Assembly (NCBI GenBank): GCA_964346295.1
Contig: CAYFUG010000015.1
Location: forward strand, 1-37,405
Direction of reading: 5' to 3'
Length of the DNA: 37,405 nt
Origin: CAYFUG01 sp964346295
GTDB lineage: Bacteria; Patescibacteriota; Minisyncoccia; Moranbacterales; DUUL01
Shown here: piece after piece, positions 31,956 through 37,405 of the stretch
Numbering within the stretch: the first letter of the stretch is position 1
How the letters are laid out: every line of letters starts with the position of its first letter
Translations under genes and position numbers: made by a program
Notes under the pieces: model-generated
The model's database searches: none
Told to the model about the DNA's origin: nothing
The model's input: the letters and a program-made list of their open reading frames with translations, nothing else

Positions 31956-32005
31956 GAATAAGTCAGTTTCTTGATTGCTTGGTTTGATTCCAATTGCTTT
32001 AATAA

Positions 32006-33805
32006 CTAAATTCTTCTTTTGAGGGCTTCTTCTTTGTAGCAAATCAAGGTATCGCCAATCTGGATTTTTTCTTTGCTTTCAAAAGTTATTCCGCACTCTA
32101 GGCCGGATTTAACTTTGCTAACATCTTCTTTGTTGTGCTGAAGCTGAGTCAATTTTCCTTTCCCCAGAATTTCTTTGTCTCGAACTAATTCCAAATTCTC
32201 TCCTTTGACCAATTCTCCAGAAGTGACTTTTCCACCCACCACCATTCCCTTTTTCATATTTTTGAAAATGGCTAGTACCTTAAGCTTACCTAGGTCAGTC
32301 CGTTTAATTTCTGGATCCAAGAGCTCGGACATTTCCAAGTGAACTTCTTCTACTAATTCATAGATTACCCCAAAAGACTTAACAGTCACTGTTCTTTCTT
32401 CGGCCATTCGCTTGGCTACTGAGGTAGGAAAGACACTGAAGCCGTAAATTTTGGCGCCACTAGTTTGAGCTAACTGAATGTCGGTTTCGGTAATGGGACC
32501 CACTCCTTCTCGAATGATATCCAGGCACACTTCATCTGATTGAATAGTTTCTAGAATTTGATGAACTGCTTCTAGGCTTCCTTGAACATCCGCTTTCAAA
32601 ATAATGGGAAAGTGTTTCATCATAGCCTGATCGATATTGCTAAGAATTTCATCGGAAGCACTTTGCCCGGAGAGGGTGGCTTTGGGAATGGTACATTGTG
32701 GGCTTGTTATCTCGGAGCGTCGCCGCTTTCTTTTTTCAGTAGTGGGAACATAGAGAACATCGTTAGCAGAAGGGACATCGGAAAGTCCAATTAGGGTGAG
32801 GGGCATGGATGGTCCGGCTTGCCGGAGGTTTTTGCCGCGATAGTCTTCCAGTTTTCGAACTTTTCCCGAGATACTTCCAGCTTGAACCTCCTGGCCTAAT
32901 TTTAAAGTTCCGGTTTTAACTAAAACGGTAGCCACAGGACCGGTCTGGGGATCTTTGTGAGCTTCTAGTACAATCCCTAGGGCATCTCGTTGGGAGTTGG
33001 CTTGAAAATTGTGTACTTCAGAAACCAAGAGAATAGTATCCAAGAGTTCATCTAACCCCAAGTTATTTTTAGCGGAAATCTCCGAAAAAGGAATTTCGCC
33101 TCCGTAACCCTCCAGAAGAATGCCAATTTCCGCCAGCTCTTGTTTTACTCGATTGATATTAGCTTCGGGTTTATCAATTTTATTAATTGCTACTACAGTG
33201 GGAATCCTTTTTTCTATTAAAAAACTAGCCACTTCTTTGGTTTGAGGTTTTACTCCGTCATCTGCCGCTACTACTAGCACAGCAATGTCGGCGATCGAAG
33301 CTCCCCGTTGACGCATGGACTGAAAAGCTTCGTGGCCTGGGGTATCAATGAAGCTAATGAGCTGATCCTTTTGTTCAACCTGGTAAGCTCGGATATGTTG
33401 GGTGATGCCTCCCGATTCTCCTTCGGCTACCTTTGTTTTGCGTAAGGTATCCAAGAGGGTAGTTTTTCCGTGGTCTACATGACCTAAGATAGTTACGATA
33501 GGAGGTCGGGGAGAGAGCTTATTAGAGGCACCTTCTTTTTCTAGTCTTAGGATTTCTTCCAAATCTTCTAGGGCGAGGGCATTTTTATTACCAACAGTTT
33601 CTTCTAGTTGGGCGGTGAGTCCAAAATCTTCTACTATCAAGCTGGCAGTTTCAAAGTCAATAGTTTCGTTAATGGTGGCAACAATTCTATTTTCCAAGAG
33701 TTTGCCAATTATTTCCGGAGCTGACCTTCCGGATCGATCTGCTAATTCTCGCACTGAGACTTGGAAAGGGATTAGAACGGTTTTTGGGGGGGTAGGTTTA
33801 GGCAT
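32006..33805 (-). CDS. infB: Translation initiation factor IF-2
   Basis: 599 residues, ATG at 33805, much shorter than the roughly 890 of E. coli because the N-terminal extension is missing. An IF2_N-like domain covers about 12-65 (VSVRELADRSGRSAPEIIGKLLENR). The G domain has GHVDHGKT at 108-115, GGITQH, DTPGHEAF and NKIDK. Domains II, III and C2 follow (DVQGSLEAV, LECGITFE). IF-2 brings initiator tRNA to the small subunit and helps subunit joining. The tRNA-Thr gene lies 50 bp downstream, so they may share a transcript. Confidence 0.97.
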   Translation of the reverse strand: MPKPTPPKTVLIPFQVSVRELADRSGRSAPEIIGKLLENRIVATINETIDFETASLIVEDFGLTAQLEETVGNKNALALEDLEEILRLEKEGASNKLSPRPPIVTILGHVDHGKTTLLDTLRKTKVAEGESGGITQHIRAYQVEQKDQLISFIDTPGHEAFQSMRQRGASIADIAVLVVAADDGVKPQTKEVASFLIEKRIPTVVAINKIDKPEANINRVKQELAEIGILLEGYGGEIPFSEISAKNNLGLDELLDTILLVSEVHNFQANSQRDALGIVLEAHKDPQTGPVATVLVKTGTLKLGQEVQAGSISGKVRKLEDYRGKNLRQAGPSMPLTLIGLSDVPSANDVLYVPTTEKRKRRRSEITSPQCTIPKATLSGQSASDEILSNIDQAMMKHFPIILKADVQGSLEAVHQILETIQSDEVCLDIIREGVGPITETDIQLAQTSGAKIYGFSVFPTSVAKRMAEERTVTVKSFGVIYELVEEVHLEMSELLDPEIKRTDLGKLKVLAIFKNMKKGMVVGGKVTSGELVKGENLELVRDKEILGKGKLTQLQHNKEDVSKVKSGLECGITFESKEKIQIGDTLICYKEEALKRRI

Positions 33806-33817
33806 AAGTGAAAGCAG

Positions 33818-33982
33818 TTCTCAATTTTCAATTTACTAATTTTAAAACAATTGGTTAGTAAATTTTTAAGGCTTTAACTTTCAAGTTCTAATTTGAAAGC
33901 TTAACAGTGAAAACGAAATTTTTAATTGAAAATTAAAATCTTAAAAATTGTTTTTTATTGTTTTAAAATTGAAAATTGAGAA
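33818..33982. repeat. Interrupted long inverted repeat upstream of infB
   Basis: TTCTCAATTTTCAATTT (33818-33834) and AATTTTAAAACAAT (33838-33851) complement the contiguous right arm ATTGTTTTAAAATTGAAAATTGAGAA (cited by its two halves, 33957-33970 and 33966-33982). The left arm has about eight extra bases in the middle. Inner AT-rich repeats could fold further. It is MITE-like in form but no target duplication is seen. It fills much of the 335-bp gap between infB and the DUF4446 gene. Confidence 0.6.
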
Positions 33983-34091
33983 TTTAGGAATTTAATTTAG
34001 TATTCTATCTTTTATAACAACAAAAAAGCTTCCGGTCAAACGTGGAGGTTGTTTAATTCAATTTAATCTACCTGTTGGCAAGGCAGGAATT

Positions 34092-34133
34092 CCAGGCTTA
34101 TTCCATACGGGCAACCCGAAATAAAAGCCTGGG
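34092..34133. repeat. Hairpin after the DUF4446 gene
   Basis: CCAGGCTT pairs with AAGCCTGG, with an inner CGGG/CCCG stem around CAA. It lies just downstream (- sense) of the DUF4446 stop and could end that transcript, but the T run is poor. Confidence 0.5.
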
Positions 34134-34140
34134 TGATTGG

Positions 34141-34635
34141 CTACTTTTTGCCTTGGCTGGGGGGAGTAGGAGCAGATTGGACAGCTTGAGAGATGGCTTG
34201 CTCTTCTTCTTTGGAAAGTTGGTGCTGAGGAGACTTGCCGCCCTGAATAGCTTTGCAATAAATACGCACTCCCTCTCGGGAGTAGAGTGAAGAGAGAGTG
34301 AATCCATTATTTTGACCGTCTAGTAAGGCCAAGGAAAAGCTTTGATCTCCTCCAATATCTTGAAAAGGATTGAAGCGGATCAGTCCTACTCGGTGAATTC
34401 CTTGACTGGAGAGTTGAAAGAGATCTTTGCTTATCAATCCCAGTTCCGTAATTTTTTGATGGTTATCTTTAGTACGCGCCTGGGTTTCTAATAGGACTTT
34501 CTCCAGGCTTTTCCCTTGGGATCCCTGAAGCATCTTCTTTTGTCGCCGGAGGATTCCCTTGAGAGAGATCTGAAGAATTAATACCCACACTAGCAATCCT
34601 CCGCTAACGATTGCTAACAAGACTTCGATGTTCAT
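34141..34635 (-). CDS. DUF4446 family membrane-anchored protein
   Basis: 164 residues, ATG at 34635. One N-terminal membrane helix (about 4-25) is followed by a helical linker and the recognisable core FNPFQDIGGDQSFSLALLDGQNNGFTLSSLYSREGVR (cited by its ends FNPFQD and SREGVR, about 88-124). This core is diagnostic of DUF4446, a family seen in Firmicutes and Patescibacteria with no known function. The tail is Gln/Pro-rich. It shares its strand with infB, 335 bp further downstream on the - strand, and has no close partner. Confidence 0.82.
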   Translation of the reverse strand: MNIEVLLAIVSGGLLVWVLILQISLKGILRRQKKMLQGSQGKSLEKVLLETQARTKDNHQKITELGLISKDLFQLSSQGIHRVGLIRFNPFQDIGGDQSFSLALLDGQNNGFTLSSLYSREGVRIYCKAIQGGKSPQHQLSKEEEQAISQAVQSAPTPPSQGKK

Positions 34636-34673
34636 GTTGGTTTTACTGCCCCCTTGTTAATTAGCTGCCAAAT

Positions 34674-34743
34674 TTACCTCAGAGTAGCATTTTAAGAAAA
34701 AAGAGTAAACCCTTGATCCAGAATGACGTTTACTTTGAGGTAA
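34674..34743. repeat. Nested palindrome in the gap before gap (GAPDH gene)
   Basis: TTACCTCA (34674-34681) pairs with TGAGGTAA (34736-34743), enclosing AGTAAAC (34704-34710) and GTTTACT (34728-34734). The 349-bp intergenic stretch 34636-34984 otherwise holds a G-rich patch near 34860 and a possible promoter for the GAPDH gene. Confidence 0.5.
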
Positions 34744-34918
34744 GGGTCAAAATCTAAAAAAGTCCTTCAGACATTGATCACTAAGTCCTTAAGAATAGAA
34801 TTGCATCCCTTTGTATCCCCGCGGATTTTTTGTTTGTCAGAGCTATGACGACGAGGGATGGGGGGGGTGATTTTGTGAAGGCTGCGAGCTTGGTATGAGG
34901 GAGAGTAGAGATTGGGAC

Positions 34919-34947
34919 TTGGAAAATTTAATAGATTAAGCTAAGAT
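34919..34947 (+). promoter_or_regulatory. Possible promoter of the GAPDH gene
   Basis: TTGGAA (34919-34924), 17 bases, TAAGAT (34942-34947), each four of six to consensus, about 38 bp before the ATG. Weak match by eye. Confidence 0.28.
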
Positions 34948-34984
34948 AGTCTTAAGTTTAGTTAAATATTAAAGTTAAACAAAA

Positions 34985-35995
34985 ATGAAAATCGCAATTA
35001 ATGGCTTTGGGCGGATTGGGCGAGCCGCTTTCAAGATTGCCTGGGAGGATCCCGAGGTAGAAGTAGTAGCAATTAATGACCTGGGAGATTTAGAAAATTT
35101 GGCTTATTTGCTTCAGTACGATAGCGCTTATGGCGTATGGAGTAAGAAGGTAAAGGCAGAAGGTGATCAAAAATTGGTAATTGATGGAACAGAAGTGCAG
35201 GCTTCTTCTGAGAAGAATCCGGCCGACTTACCCTGGGGAGACTTAGAAGTGGACCTGGTGATTGATAGCACGGGTGTTTTTAAGGACCGCGAGGGACTCA
35301 GCGGACACCTGGAGGCGGGAGCACCCAAGGTGATCCTTTCGGCGCCTACTAAGGACGAGTCCATTAAAACCATTGTGCTGGGAGTGAATGATCGGGAATT
35401 GCAAAGTGATGACCGGATAATCTCAATGGCTTCCTGCACCACTAATTGCATCGCTCCCATGATGAAAGTTCTGGGGGATAATTTTGGAGTAGAGAAATCT
35501 CTGATGTCAACTATTCATAGCTATACTTCTACCCAGGCGATCATTGATGGGATGGGAAAAAAGGGTGATTTTCGGCGAGGACGAGCGGCGGCTCTCAATA
35601 TCATTCCTGCTACTACGGGAGCGGCAGTTGCCACTACTTTAGCAATACCTGAGCTCAAGGGAAATTTTGACGGAATGGCCTTTCGAGTGCCGACTCCAGT
35701 GGGTTCAATAAGCGACATTGTGGTGGTAACAGAAAAAGAAACTAACACAGAAGAAGTTAACCAGGCTTTTACTCGGGCAGCTCAAGGAGATCTAAAGGGT
35801 ATCCTAAAAGCAACTGACGAGGCGTTGGTTTCGCAAGATATCGTAGGAGACAGTCATTCGGTGGTAACTCAATTAGATTTAACCAAGGTGATCGGAGGCA
35901 ATTTAATTAAAGTGGTGGGCTGGTATGATAATGAGTGGGGTTATTCGAATCGCTTGATTGATGTAGCGAAGAAGATGGGGGCTTCCAACTTTTGA
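34985..35995 (+). CDS. gap: Glyceraldehyde-3-phosphate dehydrogenase, type I
   Basis: 336 residues, standard length. NAD-binding start KIAINGFGRIGR, with D32 in AINDLG as in NAD-preferring enzymes. The catalytic cysteine is C151 in ASCTTNC, the catalytic histidine is H178 in STIHSYT, and the ending is WYDNEWGYSNRLIDV. It oxidises glyceraldehyde-3-phosphate to 1,3-bisphosphoglycerate in glycolysis. It stands alone here, with long non-coding stretches on both sides, so it is probably transcribed by itself. Confidence 0.97.
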   Translation: MKIAINGFGRIGRAAFKIAWEDPEVEVVAINDLGDLENLAYLLQYDSAYGVWSKKVKAEGDQKLVIDGTEVQASSEKNPADLPWGDLEVDLVIDSTGVFKDREGLSGHLEAGAPKVILSAPTKDESIKTIVLGVNDRELQSDDRIISMASCTTNCIAPMMKVLGDNFGVEKSLMSTIHSYTSTQAIIDGMGKKGDFRRGRAAALNIIPATTGAAVATTLAIPELKGNFDGMAFRVPTPVGSISDIVVVTEKETNTEEVNQAFTRAAQGDLKGILKATDEALVSQDIVGDSHSVVTQLDLTKVIGGNLIKVVGWYDNEWGYSNRLIDVAKKMGASNF

Positions 35996-36171
35996 AAATT
36001 TCGTTGTTGCCGTCTGTGTTTTGACCTGATCGTACCCTTCAGTGCGAATAGACCAAAGCTTCGGCATCGCCTAGAGATTTCTTAAAATTATGAAAGTCCT
36101 GGTTTTTAGGGTGATTTCGGGCTTACTAGACTAATTGAAGAATTTGGTTTAAGGTTCTTTAAAAGGGGTCC

Positions 36172-36315
36172 ATGAAGAAAATTATTTCAAGATGTGGGCT
36201 GATTTGTTTTGAATGTGATTATAGGGAAGTTTGACCGTCCTACTTGCTACAAGGCCAAGGGGAAATGTTTTGGGGTGAGTGCTCGATTGCAAAGTGCAGT
36301 ATTTCCTATGATTAG
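36172..36315 (+). pseudogene. Decayed DUF3795-like small cysteine-rich gene
   Basis: Frame 1 from ATG 36172 reads MKKIISRCGLICFECDYREV and stops at 36232. Frame 2 from 36227 reads KFDRPTCYKAKGK. Frame 1 again, from 36265, reads MFWGECSIAKCSISYD and stops at 36313. Joined, these give the pattern CGLxCxxC ... C ... WGxCxIxxC of small DUF3795-type zinc-binding proteins. Two frameshifts and an in-frame stop mean it cannot make that protein as written. The rest of the 423-bp gap shows nothing I can name. Confidence 0.5.
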
Positions 36316-36418
36316 GGGGATGAGGGAGATAGGTTTGAAATCTTGAAGCAACGCAGGAGATCTAGTCAGTAAGAATCCAAGATTGGATTTATAAAAAGAT
36401 TTAATTTAGTTTCTCTAA

Positions 36419-37318
36419 ATGAAAATTATTCAAAAAAGGGGGTATTTTTTGGTGCTATCAGCTTTGGCTGTGGTAGTTAGTCTAGTGATGATTTTTAGTT
36501 GGGGGTTGCGAGCCGGTGTAGATTTTACCGGAGGCACTCAAGCTGAGATTGGTTTCTCTCAAGAGATTCCTAGTCCCGAAGAACTGACTTCCAAATTAGA
36601 ACCCGGGGAGTCAATTGAAAATCTTCAAGCTCGAAAAATTGAAACCCGGAGATTTTTACTGGAATTTTCAGCCTCTGATGATCAGACCAGCGCTCAGTTC
36701 TTGGAACAAGTTCCGGAAAAGTTTCCCGGGGCTCAGGTAGAAGGAGTGAACTTTGTTAGCTCCGTGATATCGCAAGAATCTCGTAACGAGGCCATCGTTG
36801 CTACTTTATTGGCGGTCATTGGAATTGCTATTTATATCGCTTGGGCTTTTCGAGGAGTTTCTTTCCCGGTTTCTAGTTGGGTATATGGAGGAGGGGCAGT
36901 TGCAGCTTTAGTGCATGATGTGCTGATTACTTTGGGAGTATTTGCTTATCTAGGTAAGTTTTATCAAGTAGAAGTGGGGGTGCCTTTTGTGGCGGCGTTA
37001 CTAACTATTTTGGGCTACAGTGTCAATGATACCATTGTGATCTTTGATCGAATTCGAGAAAACTTAAGGAAAACAGAACACTCTAAGTCTGCTGATAAAT
37101 TTGAACAAATAGTCAATAATTCTGTAGTGGAGTCTTTGGGTCGCTCAGCCAGTACTTCTATTACGGTGGTAGTGGTGCTGTTGGCTTTGGTTTTTCTAGG
37201 AAGTTTTAGTATTAAGTTTTTCTCCTTGGCCTTGATGGTAGGAGTAATCTTAGGAACTTACTCTTCAATTTTTGTAGCGAGCGCTTTGGTGGTAGAATTT
37301 TGGAAGCGCAAGCGCTGA
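36419..37318 (+). CDS. secF: Protein translocase subunit SecF
   Basis: 299 residues with six membrane helices. The SecF signature GVDFTGGTQAEIGF is near residue 33. Helices 2-6 carry VHDVLITLGVFA, GYSVNDTIVIFDRIREN and SVVESLGRSASTSITV, all typical. The periplasmic P1 domain (about 40-120) is short. SecF works with SecD, using the proton gradient to pull exported proteins out of the SecYEG channel. SecD is not upstream in this window; it may follow, since an ATG lies at the very end. The gene is preceded by the decayed DUF3795 remnant. Confidence 0.95.
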   Translation: MKIIQKRGYFLVLSALAVVVSLVMIFSWGLRAGVDFTGGTQAEIGFSQEIPSPEELTSKLEPGESIENLQARKIETRRFLLEFSASDDQTSAQFLEQVPEKFPGAQVEGVNFVSSVISQESRNEAIVATLLAVIGIAIYIAWAFRGVSFPVSSWVYGGGAVAALVHDVLITLGVFAYLGKFYQVEVGVPFVAALLTILGYSVNDTIVIFDRIRENLRKTEHSKSADKFEQIVNNSVVESLGRSASTSITVVVVLLALVFLGSFSIKFFSLALMVGVILGTYSSIFVASALVVEFWKRKR

Positions 37319-37339
37319 TTTCTTTAGATTTAAGAATTT

Positions 37340-37366
37340 TTGATAACCTAAGGTGTAAGATATACT
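37340..37366 (+). promoter_or_regulatory. Possible promoter after secF
   Basis: TTGATA (37340-37345) and TATACT (37361-37366) with a 15-base spacer, about 35 bp before the ATG that closes the window. Spacing is short, so only moderate support. Confidence 0.32.
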
Positions 37367-37405
37367 AGCGTTGTTTACAAAAATTGTTAGAATTTCATGC
37401 AAATG

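Noticed and set aside
35996..36171. Small gene between gap and the DUF3795 remnant
   Set aside because: No frame with a credible start, length or composition was seen.

Overview
The window looks like a chromosomal segment from a Patescibacteria (Candidate Phyla Radiation) bacterium, probably in or near the Parcubacteria. This is inferred from short versions of housekeeping proteins (IF-2 of 599 residues, a four-cysteine L28 of 56 residues), a large secreted LamG protein, a half-size MFS protein, DUF4446, and palindromic intergenic repeats. TGA is used as a stop throughout, so the code is the standard bacterial one. No database search was run; all names rest on motifs and recall of families.

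Region 1 (1-4875, + strand) is a tight thiol-redox and export operon. It encodes a glutaredoxin-like protein, a thioredoxin-reductase-like flavoprotein, a secreted thioredoxin domain fused to a DsbD/CcdA-like membrane domain, a lipoprotein, and a fusion of a CcdA/ArsG-like membrane domain to an ArsP/DUF318-type permease. The set reads as a route for electrons from a cytosolic nucleotide to extracytoplasmic thiols, coupled to metal or metalloid export.

Region 2 (about 4980-11176) is the most unusual part. Eight small genes, all on the - strand, are separated by elaborate palindromic sites. Most junctions carry a trinucleotide core (AAC on +, GTT on -). A tyrosine recombinase gene diverges from the array at its right end. 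This is the layout of an integron with a cassette array, but the recombinase is Xer-like and lacks the extra segment typical of IntI. The cassettes encode a SemiSWEET-like protein, two MazG-like pyrophosphohydrolases (one frameshifted), a SET-domain protein, a DUF6994-like protein, a helix-turn-helix plus NucS/DUF91-type nuclease, and two unknowns. Each gene body is framed by inverted repeats. Three of the sites share a roughly 190-bp architecture whose stems vary in sequence but keep their pairing. A 199-bp unit occurs twice almost identically, and a 54-bp hairpin occurs three times.

Region 3 (12140-31156, + strand apart from rpmB) holds core and envelope genes: lepA, a secreted-type amidase, a small unknown, an AT-rich alpha/beta hydrolase, recJ, a 1232-residue surface protein with a perfect 369-bp internal duplication, a LytR_C-domain protein, a half MFS protein, a GT4 glycosyltransferase, a class A penicillin-binding protein, rpmB (- strand), a site-2 protease, a peptidase E-like protein and mraY. 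A strong bidirectional terminator closes mraY. A 141-bp MITE-like element lies just before the amidase gene.

Region 4 (31219-37405) has a VTT/DedA-like membrane protein, tRNA-Thr(CGU), infB and a DUF4446 protein on the - strand, then gap, a decayed DUF3795 remnant and secF on the + strand. MraY, the class A PBP, the amidase and the glycosyltransferase together indicate a peptidoglycan-containing envelope.
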